Shown here one piece after another: positions 31,391 through 43,324 of a stretch of DNA of 64,000 bases. Positions within the stretch are counted from its first letter, which is position 1. The number at the start of each line of letters is the position of its first letter. A program made the position numbers and the translations under genes. The DNA is taken from assembly GCA_036346205.1 (NCBI GenBank), contig JARFJB010001910.1, positions 216,001-280,000 on the forward strand, in the 5' to 3' direction. The stretch comes from Vesta saturnalis. Taxonomy: Eukaryota; Arthropoda; Insecta; Coleoptera; Lampyridae. The notes beneath the pieces were generated by a model. That model did not search any database, was not told where the DNA came from, and worked only from the letters and a program-made list of their open reading frames with translations.

Positions 31391-33350
31391 ATGTTTAGCA
31401 AGGATTATGTCTACTAAAATAAAAAAAACATTCAAGTTGTAATTAAATAGTAAGCTATTATATCAAGCTTATTCTGTATATTTTCATATACATAGTTTTT
31501 AATTGTCATCTTTATTGACGACGATATGCAAAACTCTTGTACAGTTTATATTAAAATACACAATGTGAAAACCTAAAAGAAGGTTCATAACTTTGGTTCT
31601 ATTATGTTTTTTGGGCATCGAATGCGAAACTGACTTTTACTGCCTCGTATCCGCATTAAAATTTAAGTTATAAGTATAAGGAAAGAAAATAAACGTGTTT
31701 CATTCCCTTCCAGAAGGGAAGGGCGAGCTACTCGAGCTTTCCACACACCTTCAGCCACAGTGATTCCCAACAAACATGTATACATTACGTATATATTCAT
31801 GGTGGGATTAAGGATGGGTGTGGTCAGGATAGGATCGGAAAGAATGTAGTTAGGGCTCTGAGGGGGAAGATACTACCCCTTCTAGCCCCTTCTAAATAGC
31901 TGCACATCGTCATGGCCGTATACGCAATGATCATGCCCTGAAAAAACCTCATACAAGGTGGACGGTAACGGGGATCGCACCTGTTACCTCCCGAACGCTA
32001 AGCAGACTATTAAAGCATTATATGGAATCAGGAAAAATGTTAGATACAGCAACGCAACTCACCTATTAACGTGGCTCTGTTCCTAGCGCCCGTGTGCGTA
32101 GTTTTGTTTTGAGAAACGACTTCCATGTGATTGCATCTGACAAAATATCTCAGTGTGTTGGAAAAGTAAGTAAGTGACAGAAAGAGTTCTAGAAACTATA
32201 TTAAATATGAAAATCAAGACTTCTTCTCAGTTAGCTTCTCCCCACTTTTCAAAAATTAAATATTCACTGGCCTAATTTAGGAGCTATTTATGGGCTTTCA
32301 TGCTCCGCAAAAAAAAATTGCAACTTGAATAAGTTTCATTATAAAAAACCTACATTTCCAAAAGATTCAACTACATAAATACAACGAAAAATACCCAAAA
32401 CCGATAATCATAACCGTTACTCTTTACAACCAAATCCATTTGGACTAATATTTGAACATCTAGTAAAATATTAAACATTACATAAAAATTCCTTTTATCC
32501 CAGACATTTCAAAAAAGCTACACGATATTGATTAAACACAAGTTCAATAATACCATTTGTAGGTATTAAAAATTTTAAACCCAAAGTTCCTAATAAATTT
32601 GCGCGAAATTTGATTTATAAAATAAATTGCAAAATTTGTTAATCAAGCTATTTAGGATAAACAAAACAATATCTTAACAAATTAATAAACCAGCACAAAA
32701 ATTCACTAAAAAAATCATTATCACAACATAACTAACCCTATGCACAACCGTGTTCATACAGTTACATTTATAAAATGTGTTAAAATTTTGTCTATATTGC
32801 CGTTATTGAATAGAGATTAAATATCAAAAATAAAAACCTTCATTATTTGTGTCCAAACCACCACATTTTGAATACATGCTAAATTTATGCACATATGCGT
32901 ACATACAAATAAGTTTAATTTTTATTTTCTGAAAAAATATTAAATGTGTCAAAATCGTATTATGTTAAATCTTTCTTTATTATCAACTATAAAATAATGT
33001 GAAACGTGTGTCCAAGTAAATTGCATATTTATTGCTAGAAGTAATTGCTAATTTCACATTGATGTGCACCCGAATACGCAAAATATATTGTTGGAAATCT
33101 ATTGCTAACTTGGCACGGATTCCGGCATTGACTAAATTATTAAAATCCACTTTACAATATTGTGTTTATAGTGTTACTAATGCAGAAATCATCAACTTGT
33201 CGCTTACTTACGAAACCATAGAAACTCAAAATGTTAACACATTACAATAAAGTGTGTATTTGTTTAATTTAATTATTTACTCACTACTTAAAAATGTGAT
33301 ATTTTCCTTATTATCCAACTTTTTAGCCATATTGGCCTTCTTTTAAGGTG
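31391..33350. other. Long spacer, nothing assigned
   Basis: AT-rich. A moderately GC-rich patch at 31700-32060 (with GATCGCACCTGTTACCTCCC) has no ORF. A 72-aa ORF at 33032-33250 has no motif. Confidence 0.4.
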
Positions 33351-33617
33351 TTTAATCACTCCTGAAAAATAAAATCACAAGATCGTATATACCCTGTATA
33401 TACCGGCTTTTAGCAGATATGCTTTATAGTAAATAAATGCGAATTAAACATACCAACGAAGTGCTACGTCGAATTATCCAAGGACAGTATGAAGGCATAC
33501 AAATAAGGGGCAGGCATCTTTAATACCTTCATTTTTGTTAAATTTAGAGGGTTTAAACTCAGAATTGTTTAATCACCTCGTAAAAATTACATACAAGACC
33601 GTAAATACACCGTAGTT
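33351..33617 (+). repeat. Diverged direct duplication
   Basis: TTTAATCACTCCTGAAAAAT with a later CAAGATCGTATATACC (33351-33400) recurs as TTTAATCACCTCGTAAAAAT with CAAGACCGTAAATACAC (33568-33617), about 217 bp apart. Confidence 0.55.
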
Positions 33618-33710
33618 AAGTGACAAACGCATACTTTACATCTTTCTTACCGTTATTTGTTCCAGGCCAAATGCTCATTAGAGCACCAAGCCCGTACAGG
33701 CAATTGCGCG

Positions 33711-33866
33711 CACGGCATAACTCAGTGGTGTGCCCGGGGTTCTTACTTAATGCTGCAAAAGGGTACTCGTCACAACTCCAAAAACGTCAAAATCGGGAGA
33801 AAATGTCAAAAAGGCGCCACCTGTTAAATGCATTTATAGCGCGAAATCGTCATGAACTAGATCTAA
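33711..33866 (+). repeat. tRNA-derived SINE-like repeat, copy B
   Basis: CACGGCATAACTCAGTGGTG, then GGGGTTCTTACTTAATGCTG, then CGCCACCTGTTAAATGCATT and GAACTAGATCT, in the same order as the reverse strand of 29958-30113. A 123-aa ORF across this copy (33620-33991) is a by-product of the repeat. Confidence 0.65.
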
Positions 33867-33869
33867 TAA

Positions 33870-34690
33870 TGGCCTCACTGGAAACCAGTGTGTTCACTCA
33901 AAATAAAATCCTCCCCTCTACTAAAATTCTACCCCAAAAATATTTACGCAAAGTTCGCCCAAACTTCAACAAAGTCTTAAGCTTCATGTAAAAGCCGCAA
34001 AAATGTGATAATAAAACCAAAAACTTATTAAATATTTCGATAAACTTAGCGCTAAAATCATTGGCTCAAATACCCAAAAAACTGATCAATACGGTAATTA
34101 ATTATTCAATTTAAAACGAAAAATACGTCACAACAAAACTAAACAAATACCATCCACTATCTATAAAAACCTAAAATTTTATAAACGACAAAATCGAGAT
34201 GTAATACCTAAATTCGAGAAAATACACAACTCATTCTCAAACAAATGACATACTGCTTACCTATTTGGCAACTCCAGGTATTCGAAAACTGATCATATGA
34301 TTCCTATAAAAATAACCTCAAAAAAAGGTGCGACTAACTATGCAAAACTAAACAGCTGTTCGGTCAACGACCTTCTCACTACATAATTACGTTACTTTAT
34401 AGTCTAAAATTTCTTTTAACGTGACCTGTTACCAAAATCCAAAAGCAAACGCTCAAATCGGGGAATCCCCATTAGTCATTACGGTAAAGCTTAATGAAAC
34501 TTCAAAAGATTACTTAAAAAAACTTGTATTACTTCAATAAAATTAGATTACAAACTGCATGATCGATAAATGGATGTTGTTGCTGTAAACTTATTTCACT
34601 CGAAATTTCTCATAAAATAAATCAAACACTCAAAATGTTCAAAACTTTACGTCGGCAAAATCGTAGGCTCAGAGGATGAAGTCATAATAG
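33870..34690. other. Spacer, nothing assigned
   Basis: AT-rich with no ORF of note and no recognised repeat. Confidence 0.4.
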
Positions 34691-34691
34691 G

Positions 34692-34694
<3 letters not shown>

Positions 34695-34750
<56 letters not shown>
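34695..34750. repeat. (AT)n microsatellite beside Tc1 element
   Basis: About 56 bp of AT dinucleotide ending directly at the probable left end of the Tc1 element. Confidence 0.97.
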
Positions 34751-34757
<7 letters not shown>

Positions 34758-35681
34758 TTTGGCAAAATAATGTTTCAGTATCATATAAAAAACGATGGAA
34801 GTTTCAATGAAAATGAACAAGTCATTATGTACTTTGAACCACTGTTAATATCAATTATCAACAATTTTTATTTATACATTTTAAAAAATCTAGTTGCTTA
34901 GTGTCAATTTTTTGTTGTTTAACAGACACATTTATTCTGAAAAAATGCCCCCAGTAAGACAACTACGAAACTTTGCCCAAGTTTCAGATTTTGACAGGGG
35001 TAGAATTATCGGCATGAAAGAAGCAGGTTTGTCATTTCGAGAAATCGGCGGAAGACTTAATCGAGACCACACCACGGTGGCCCGCATTTGGTCTTCTTGG
35101 TCTGAAGAAGGCATTCAACCACCTCGTCCCAGTGGAAGACCACCACGCAGCACCAATGATCGTGAAGAACGACTTAAGCGGATGACCACAAGAGATCGGA
35201 TTCAGTCAACAAAGTCTGTTGCGGTGAACTGGACAGGAGCTATTGGTCGTCACCTATCAATGTCAACAATCTACAGGAGAATTAAGTCTTTTGGCGTACA
35301 TTCGTATCGTCCGTATCGACGACCCCAGTTAACTCAAGAGCATAAGACTGCTAGATTGGCATGGTGTCAAGATCGGCGGGACAGGGGCCTTCAATGGAAT
35401 AACACGGTCTTCAGCGACGAATCGCGTTTTTGTTTGTGGCGAAACGATGGTCGTCATAAGGTGCGGCAGTTCCGAGGAGAACGTCGAAATTTAGAGTTTG
35501 TTGAAAGACGACCCACAGGCTTAACACCTGGAGTCATGGTTTGGGGCGCCATACGTGTTGGTGGAAGATCTCCTCTTGTGTTCATTCTAGGCACATTAAG
35601 TGCTGCATTGCTGTGCCTGGCTATGCTACACACTATTTACATTTTCTTGTTAACTGTTAATATTTTGCCTTCAAAATTTCA
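34751..35681 (+). mobile_element. Internally truncated Tc1 element
   Basis: The left end GAAATTTTGGCAAAATA (34751) and a right-hand complement TATTTTGCCTTCAAAATTTC (35661-35680) form a plausible imperfect terminal repeat around a Tc1 transposase that lacks its C-terminal half. The TA duplication is ambiguous because the left side is an (AT)n run. Confidence 0.5.
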
Positions 35682-35780
35682 TCATCTTATGCATGTTAAT
35701 AAAGCATTATTTTACCATACTTTCAAGATCATTGCATTATTATTTCTAAGTGCTGCATTTCATTTGAAACGTAGTGTGTG

Positions 35781-35835
<55 letters not shown>

Positions 35836-35856
35836 AATAAGACATTTTTTCTTTAA
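34945..35856 (+). pseudogene. Tc1-like transposase, C-terminal half missing
   Basis: Open frame starting MPPVRQLRNFAQVSDF (chosen over an ATG 51 nt upstream because similarity starts here). The PAI-type helix-turn-helix IIGMKEAGLSFREIGGRL is followed by a second one (RDHTTVARIWSSW) and a GRPR-like SGRPPRST. The RED region has LSMSTIYRRIKSFGVHSYRP. The core has VFSDESRFCLWRNDG (first Asp) and GVMVWGAIRVGGRSPL. After GTL at about 35601 the Tc1 similarity stops: the QDNARPH and SPIEH regions with the second Asp and the Glu are gone, and the frame runs on through unrelated sequence into an (AT)n run. DNA-binding domains look intact, so the product could bind ends without cutting. Confidence 0.82.
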
Positions 35857-36016
35857 AACTTGTGTAAATAAACGTACAATTAATTCAACGTTTGGGAACG
35901 TCCTTTGTTCCCTTTGTCAAAGGAACAAAGGACGTTCAAACGTTGAATTAACACAAGTTTTGAAGAAAAATTTCTTATTTAAACATTAATACTTGTGGAA
36001 ATCTAAATAGAAACAC

Positions 36017-36081
<65 letters not shown>

Positions 36082-36082
36082 T
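35782..36082. repeat. Large palindrome between two (AT)n tracts
   Basis: (TA)n at 35782-35831, then an inverted repeat 35833-35990 and (AT)n at 36019-36082. The arms share AATTCAACGTTTG, ACGTCCTTTGTTCC and AAACTTGTGT; the left arm has about 16 extra bases. The centre is CCTTTGTCAAAGGA-like, so the arms almost touch. Confidence 0.9.
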
Positions 36083-39000
36083 ATCAATAAAACAGTTATA
36101 AACACTAACACTGGTCGTATATTATGGCATTTACATGTTAAAATTTTGGTACAGTTACAAAAAAAATATTAAATTTTGCAATTCAAAACAAGAAACCTAA
36201 AAATAATAATCAAATTCAGTCGGCGCTTGCAAGGCCTTTTAATCAATAGAACGGAAATAGTAAAGATATCGATAACATAAATTTTGACATATTTGCTTGA
36301 AATAAACTTTCAATACACAACATTACACAGATAAAAAATTCAAGATATTAACAAATAACCTGTTTGAATGCATACGCCTGTTTCTAAATTGCCTGAAGGG
36401 CCTTTCTACAATAGTTTACACGAAAGCAAGCGACTGCATTCTCCACATAAACATAAAAAATCACTATTGTTGTCACAAGCAGAATAAAAAAATAAAAGTT
36501 TACCTTGGCACTTACAGCGATAGAATACTCTCTTTACTCTGGACTACAATATAATAGGTCGTGCAACTGGTCCACCAGGTACTGATTCGATAGGGCTCCT
36601 GTGAATTTCTACGTAATGTTCTCCAAATAATATCTCACAATTGATAACTTCCTATTCATAATTACTCGAGTTCTCGTACGGTAATGTTCGATAATCCTCG
36701 GTATGATATAACTTCGTTCCAACCTACTACACTAACCCGTTCCACGTAAATTGTGAAAACCGCCAAACAAAAAAACAGACGTGAGTCTTCCACTACATCA
36801 TGGACTTGACTGACTTAAGCATCGTTCAGATCTCGCCATCTTCAATTCCATCCCCTTACATCTTAATTTAACCAATCATAACAATTTACTACTTAAAAAT
36901 TTGCGCCAAAAACGAATTGAATTCGTGAGCCGAGAATTGAAAAGATTGAGTCATCCATCGAAACTGTATTTCCAAAAGATACCTCGTGTAAGGTGATACG
37001 CCTATGGTAATGAAACTCTACTATAATGAACCTTAAAATAACGTATATAAAATCCAAACCCTTTGTTTAAAACCAAAACTGTATCAATAGAAAAGGCAGA
37101 TTGGCGGCTATAAAGATGTACCATGCAATGTAATAATTTTATACTCAATTTAATTTTATAAAACAAACGAAAGTTTCTAAAACTTACAATAAGGAAGATA
37201 ACTATTATTTACAAAAAAACCAATTAATTCCCAACCACACTAGTAAAAGGGTCTCACTAAATATCGATACCAATAACATCCATCAAATCTTATTTTTTTA
37301 ACTTTCATCAAAATTGGATAAACAAACCAAAAGCTTTATTTGATTTTTTAGAAAAAAAAAGGGTTCTAAATGCGATTACCATACGTAAAAGTTTCGAATT
37401 CTTTTAAAATACGTAAAGACAACAAAAAAACGTTACTATCTAAAAACTTTCCAAACATTTATGCGTTATTAATTGCATGAATGTATACTACATTTCATAT
37501 GTACGGTACTAATAAATAATCTATAATTTCAAACTAAACGGCAAATATATGATAAAATCACGGACACGTGACATATTATCGTGCTAAGATCAATAAATTT
37601 CACACATTGCTTAGTATGGTTTCTCACAAAATTAAAAGTCATTTAACACTATTATTTTATGTATTTTTTTGTAATGTTCTTCTATGTGCTATTTGGTAGG
37701 TAACGTGTCAACGTTTGGCTTAGACACATTCTGCAAACTCGATAGAGCCATCCAGACTGATAGGAGTGATTTTCTTCATTGTTTTGATTGGAATGTAGAA
37801 TTGTAAATAATATGAAGGTAAGATTTATGTATGAATAAATTGGAATTGTATGGGAACACTACACGTGATATTATTACCAGCATCTCGAAAGCCAAAATTA
37901 TTGATAGAAGTATTCAAATCTCACTAATTAACAAAGTTTTTACTTTTGATGCTAGTTACCATAATAATTGTAGCTCGCATGTGTATATTCATTTCGCTTG
38001 GGCATACAAGCTCTTCTCGCCTTCACAATTACACTGGAGTTTATCAAAATATTTACTTCTTTTTTTCAATAATTTCAATTGCATGAGAAGTACAATAGAA
38101 CATTGACTTCATCTTGTAAAGTAGAAACGTTTCTTATAAGTCTTTCATACGAGTAGAGCTTATGATTTTTCTCGGTTGAAGCAACTACGGTTAACATTTT
38201 TTCCATTACAACTCAACTTTCCGTTTATGCCTTTCTGGCTTTATAAAGCTCTTTTGAAGTCGTGTACATTATAAAGCTATTATTTGGGATGTTTCATACG
38301 TATGCTGAAAAACAAGTAAAAGAAACTCAATTCTTACTTTTCTAATAAGTTTCAATTGTACGATTCGTAATAAAAATAACTGAACAGAATTTTCGTTTTG
38401 GATAAAAAATATTGAATGTTGATTTAAAAATGTTATCCTACAATTTTAATAAAAGCGTTTAAATCGTTGTAAGAGGCTTTTCCATGCTTCACTACGAAGC
38501 TGTTACGTGTAGCACTCCCCATACTTTATACAGGTAGCACAATCGATATTCAGTCGAAAGTACTTTACTGCTTGAGTATAGCGCAAATTGAAAACTTTTT
38601 TTCATTCATTATTCATAAACCACAAAAATTATTTGTCTGCTTATATTCGGGTTTATGTAAGTTGCATCACAATGATTAATTCAATTTTTATTTCGGTTCT
38701 GTTATTTAGAATTCGAAATAGGGTTAATGACATTTTGGGTACTGTTTATTTAAGTGTAAAGAGACCTCGCCTCTTTATGGTAGAATAAATTTATGTTATG
38801 CGTTTTAATTAAATATAACCAAAATGCATTTTTAAATTAGAAATCAAGGTACTTGTTTGAAAAGCTTTGCTGATTTTCAAGAATTACAGGTGTACCAATT
38901 ATTTAATGGGCTGTAATAAACAATGTTGCAAAAATTTGGTCAACTTTGAGAAAGGTCGCCAAGCATTAATTTATTAACGTCACAACTTTGTGGGAAATAA

Positions 39001-39900
39001 CCTGCCACATATTTCATCACTAGTCTAACTTATCAATGGACACACTAATTCATTATAAAGTATTTTTTACGTGCAAATGGCTAAACCGTACCCCAATTTG
39101 TGATAAAAAGGACTAATTGGTAGCTTCGCAAAGTAAACTTAGGAGGCACAGGTAGCTCAGTCAACGTAGAGATAGTAAGGGTCCTTGACGATGACGAAAT
39201 TAAAGAAAGCAAGAAGAGCGCCCGCTGAATACGAGCAGCTGTAGTGGTGTAGTCAAGCACTTTTCTAGGTAAGTTAAAACGTACAATAATAAAGGTCTGA
39301 GCAGTTGGAAAAGAAAACACAACGAATAAATAGCTCAAAAGTTTCATATATTTCCCAAGTTTCAAACATATTCAATAGAATCTTTAGATCGAATATGTGA
39401 ATTACACATGCATGCTGTTCTACATTATCCCAAACCAACAATATAATGAATTCTGTGATAATCACTATTAACTACGTGCATTTCCCAAGTGAATGCTTCA
39501 GATACCCACCCTTAAATCTAAATAATATAGAAAAGTATGAAATTTAATCTTAACTGTGCAACAATCTCAGAAATTAAACTAAAATGTAATTGGCTTGAAT
39601 GACTAGCAACTAGAATAGTTTACTCTACTTAGATAAGCCTACTACTGTGGATCAGTAAAATCTAAATTGACCCTAAATGACTGCTAGAAATACTTTCAGT
39701 AAAAACTAAAATATACAGTTACTTTCTATATTAACACTCGTTAATTCCACACACATTGCAATACAAATAAATATGAACATAGGTTTGCATAGAAGTCAAC
39801 AGTACGGCTAAAATGGGTACTATCGTAATAGTAAATATTAACAATAATAACAACATGGTTATAACACAGTTATAAGCACAACGATGATGTACCAACCTTA
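36083..39900. other. Long spacer, nothing assigned
   Basis: AT-rich with unassigned short ORFs at 37831-38106 (91 aa), 38588-38788, 39081-39365 and 39274-39465. None shows a domain. No paired repeats were recognised. Confidence 0.35.
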
Positions 39901-39904
39901 TGTA

Positions 39905-40020
39905 CCGAGTGAGTCATATTTTGACCCCATCCAACTCATTTTCTATCAGGTTTACAAAAAAAGGTTTAATACAAAAGTTGTTCGGTCTAAACAAGATTTT
40001 TCAAATATGACTCATTAATA
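39905..40020 (+). repeat. Dispersed repeat, inverted partner at 42785-42905
   Basis: CCAACTCATTTTCTATCAGG and GTTTACAAAAAAAGGTTTAA, then GAACA/AAACA-type sequence, match the reverse complement of 42785-42905. The outer end reads GAGTGAGTCA here and AGGGTGAGTCA in the other copy. Confidence 0.65.
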
Positions 40021-40029
40021 GTTTATCAT

Positions 40030-40245
40030 TTTATATACATAAAGACAAAATTTACATCGATTGGGGATTGAACCTTGATGGCGCAGTTGGTTAGCGCGGT
40101 ACTCTAGCAAAGTACAGGTCGTAGGTTCAAATCCTACTCGAGGTAAACTTTTTATTTATGTATTTAATAAAATTAATAATAATTTTTAATTACATATTTA
40201 CCTTTGAACCGATTTGTTCATAACAAAAACTTATAATAATTTATC
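40030..40245 (+). repeat. tRNA-like foldback repeat, copy 3 (one arm)
   Basis: Right arm only: ATACATAAAGACAAAATTTA, the tRNA-like module, GTAAACTTTTTATTTATG, then ACATATTTACCTTTGAACCG and TTCATAACAAAAACTTATAA. The left arm is missing. Confidence 0.75.
40072..40144 (+). tRNA. tRNA-like gene, anticodon AGC, in repeat copy 3
   Basis: 73-nt cloverleaf with ACCTTGA/TCGAGGT, GCGC/GCGC, GTACT/AGTAC with loop CTAGCAA, GTAGG/CCTAC with loop TTCAAAT. The best-paired copy in the window. Same caution as for the others. Confidence 0.6.
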
Positions 40246-40810
40246 ATTAATTTTGTCGTTTAAAAATACCCACACAAATGTATCTAAGAATGTTAAATCG
40301 GGGCTGTTTGGTGGCCATGGAATGGTTCCATTGTTACCGATCCAAATGTCAAATTGGCCATTTAAATTCTTCCGTACTTCTAATACATTGTGTGGCACTG
40401 CACCGTCATGTTGCCAATTATTCCTTCTAATTCCTCAGAAGAAAACTGTTGTTCTAAAAGAAGTGCTACCTCCGGAAGAATACATTCTAAATATGTTTAT
40501 CCTGTCAAGTTGTAGTCCAAAAATATGGGTTTTATTTAGGAAAATCCCACAAAAACTTTTACTGACTTTAACCGGATTTCCTAATTTGGACAACTTTTCT
40601 TTGTCGTTCATTTTTTTTTCTCCCACAAACTATTTAAAACTCTTGCTGTCGAAAATAACGATGCCTCTGTCTGTTTAAATATATCAGGATCCTCATATGA
40701 TTTCTGGAGCATTTGCTGACAAAATTCTAATCGTTTGCGCTTGTGATCGTCTGTAAGCTTCTGCACCGGTAGTAACTTGTTAAGGTACCACTAGTAAACT
40801 ATTTTCTGAA
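40245..40810 (-). pseudogene. Tc1/mariner-like (DUF4817 group) transposase remnant
   Basis: Reverse-strand pieces: LTDDHKRKRLEFCQQML followed by EDPDIF (region before the first Asp), then after decayed sequence NWQHDGAVPHNVLEVRKNL (second Asp), IWIGNNGTIPWPPNSPDLT and a short FVWVFLNDKI. The order is that of the DUF4817/Tc3-like transposases. The first Asp region is not readable. The plus-strand 154-aa ORF here is its shadow. Confidence 0.75.
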
Positions 40811-41157
40811 ACAATTTTTCATCATTTTAAAAAGGCTCTTAAAATAAGCGAGATACCTTGTTCTATAACAAAATTAACTATTAATAATACTCAGGGCCCA
40901 CCTTCAAAATAAATTAAGTTCTTCATTCTCGTCTGCCCTAGTTATACGTTTTTTTCCTTTTAACTGTTTTATTATCTCTCACATGACGGTAAATATTCAA
41001 AAATATATTCTAGCTTAGAGATCTGCGATTTGGTATAATGTCATATATTCGTTTCTTGAAGCTTTTTTTATTTTTGTTTATTTTTTATATAAAGAGAAAA
41101 AAATGTCAAACTTTTCAGCTTCTGTGTAGAAATGTTGTCATAAATACATTGTATACA

Positions 41158-41160
<3 letters not shown>

Positions 41161-41192
<32 letters not shown>
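41161..41192. repeat. (AT)n microsatellite
   Basis: About 32 bp of AT dinucleotide. Confidence 0.95.
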
Positions 41193-41196
<4 letters not shown>

Positions 41197-41389
41197 AGTA
41201 AGTAGTTGCAATTTAGCGCATTCTCTGAACCCCATACGAAGCATTATTCTGATAGTTTTTCTTTGGAGTGCAAAGATTCTGTGACAACTGTGAGCATGGC
41301 CCCAGTTTATTAGTCCTTAACAAATTACAGATCCTATTAAGGCGTGATAAGCTACTTTCAACGTAGCTAAATTCAGTAGGCTACTTACA

Positions 41390-42570
41390 GGTTTTTTGTG
41401 ATTTTGTTGGCTACATAATCAATATGGCGACACCAAGTAAGTTTTGGGTCTAAAAACACACCTAAAAATTATATTTTTTCAATATTCATATTTGTTATCT
41501 CACGGTGAGTAAACATCATATCAAACGTTTTATTTTCATTTAATACCAGTTTGTTATTTGTAATCTAATCCCGTTGAACGTATATTCATCATTTGTTATC
41601 AGCAAACATAACAAAATCAGAATAATCTAGGCCTATTTTAAAATCATTAATATATAATAGAAATAAAACTGGGCCCAACACAGAACCTTGGGGAACACCC
41701 GAGGCTGTAACCAAATATTCAGAAGGTAAATGATTTACGACTACATACTGTTGTCTTTTAATCAAATAAGATTTAATGAGATTACAACTGGAGCTATGGA
41801 ATCCATAGTTTTCTAATTTTTAAGTAAGTGTATCATGATTCATACAATCAAAAGCTTTTTGAAGATCGCAAAAAGTTGCAGCTACGTATTCATTGTTTTG
41901 ATGTCCGTTTACAATATAATTAATTAAATAAGATACAGCCGTACTAGTAGATTTATCCGATCTAAAACCAAACTGGTTATTTAAAAATAATTTATTCACT
42001 TCCATGTATTCAACAATTTGGATCTTAAAAAGCTTCTCAAATACCTTGGATAGCAATGGAACAAGAGTTATCGGTCTAAAGTTTTCCATACTTACTGAAC
42101 CACCTTTATGTAGGGGAATAAGTTATGATATTTTCAGAATATCATGAAACACGCCATGTTCTATAGATAAATTAAATAATTTTGTAATGGGTATAACTAT
42201 TATATTCTTAACCAATTTAATTAAATTTGTAGTCATATCAAAATGGTCTGCACAATTTGTACTTTTCAGGTTTTCAATAACTTCTCGTACATTGTTATAA
42301 GATGCCAATTTAAACTTGAATTCATAATACACATTATTGCTAAATAAAACTGATTCAGAACATTTGTTGTCGCCATTTTGATTTAACAATTTCACAGGCG
42401 CGTCAACGAAAAATTTGTTCAAATCGTTGGAATCTATCAGTATATTTGAATTAGATGGCTTAGATCTATGCTGATTTATTACTCTCCAAAATCATTTCGG
42501 AGTATTGCCACTATTTTCCAGAAAGGTACTGTAATGCTTACTTTTAACTTCCCTTAACTTTTGTGTAAAT
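41390..42570 (-). pseudogene. LINE reverse transcriptase fragment (CR1/L2-like)
   Basis: Reverse strand, one main frame with several stops. Upstream linker GNTPK, stop, FWRVINQHRSKPSNSN, then IPLHKGGS, NFRPITLVPLLSKVFEKL (RT start), NNQFGFRSDKSTSTAV, CDLQKAFDCMNHDTL, GVPQGSVLGPVLFLLYINDF and FVMFADN, where the family has YADD. The C-terminal FLGVFLDPKLTW follows. In-frame stops lie at 42123-42125 and 41820-41822. Endonuclease and 3' end are missing, so this is a truncated, decayed copy. The RT copies RNA into DNA at the target site. Confidence 0.85.
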
Positions 42571-42704
42571 ATAAAAGTTAACAGAAGGTCAATATATAAT
42601 AACTAACCCATTCAACAGCCTTTATCTCGAAAACGGTAAAAGACAGGGTAGATGTATCTTATACAGATTTGTCTTAGAATTCAACGTAGAATCTAAAAAT
42701 CAAA

Positions 42705-42775
42705 TAAAATACAAGGTGTCCCATTTAAAATTCTCCCAAGTAAGGAGCTGTGGACCGCTTCTGGGACACCCTGTG
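42705..42775 (+). repeat. Small inverted repeat with GGTGTCCCA ends
   Basis: ACAAGGTGTCCCATTTAAA and its near-complement TGGGACACCCTGTGTA bound about 70 bp. Similar ACAGGGTG-type ends occur in the long-TIR element at 52419-54746 and at 59137-59320. Confidence 0.5.
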
Positions 42776-42784
42776 TATATAATA

Positions 42785-42905
42785 ATAAAAAATTTGAAAA
42801 CTCTTGTTCAAACCGAATAACTTTTGTATAAAACTTTTTTTTGTAAACCTGATAGAAAATGAGTTAGAGAGGGGGGGGGGGGCAAAGTATGGTGACTCAC
42901 CCTGT
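42785..42905 (-). repeat. Dispersed repeat, inverted partner of 39905-40020
   Basis: See 39905-40020. This copy also has a run of 12 or more G at about 42869. Confidence 0.65.
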
Positions 42906-42909
42906 ACAA

Positions 42910-43316
42910 TTACTTATATAAATGTAAACCACCTAACACAATTTTAAATTCACTGAATCTTAACAATAATTAAAAACTAACATCGTACAATGTTTCTTAA
43001 ATTAGATTGCAGAAGCATTGATTAATCACCACGGATAATTGATTAGAGAGTTAATTTAAACAAATACGTAGCACTTAATATAGAGATTATTTCAACAATT
43101 CGTGTAAAGCGTTAAACAAAAGAAGCGAAAGAAAATATTTAAAACAATTTGCAATTAGCTTTACTGTTCCTCAGTTCACACCAGGTATTTGACATTCAAT
43201 GGATGACCCGTGTTATCAGACCACGATGTTGTGTAAAATTTCCGTTACTAAAACGGTGAGTAATCTAATTAAGTAATTTTCCACTTACGTTTTCTTCTAT
43301 TTGTTAACGGCCTACC
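42910..43316. other. Spacer, nothing assigned
   Basis: AT-rich, no ORF. Confidence 0.4.
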
Positions 43317-43324
43317 TTTTAGCC

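Noticed and set aside
33620..33991. 123-aa ORF as a gene
   Set aside because: It overlaps the SINE-like copy B, and its similarity to the ORF at 29870-30085 comes from the shared repeat.
40214..40678. 154-aa plus-strand ORF
   Set aside because: It is antisense to a transposase remnant with recognisable HDGA and SPDLT motifs on the minus strand.
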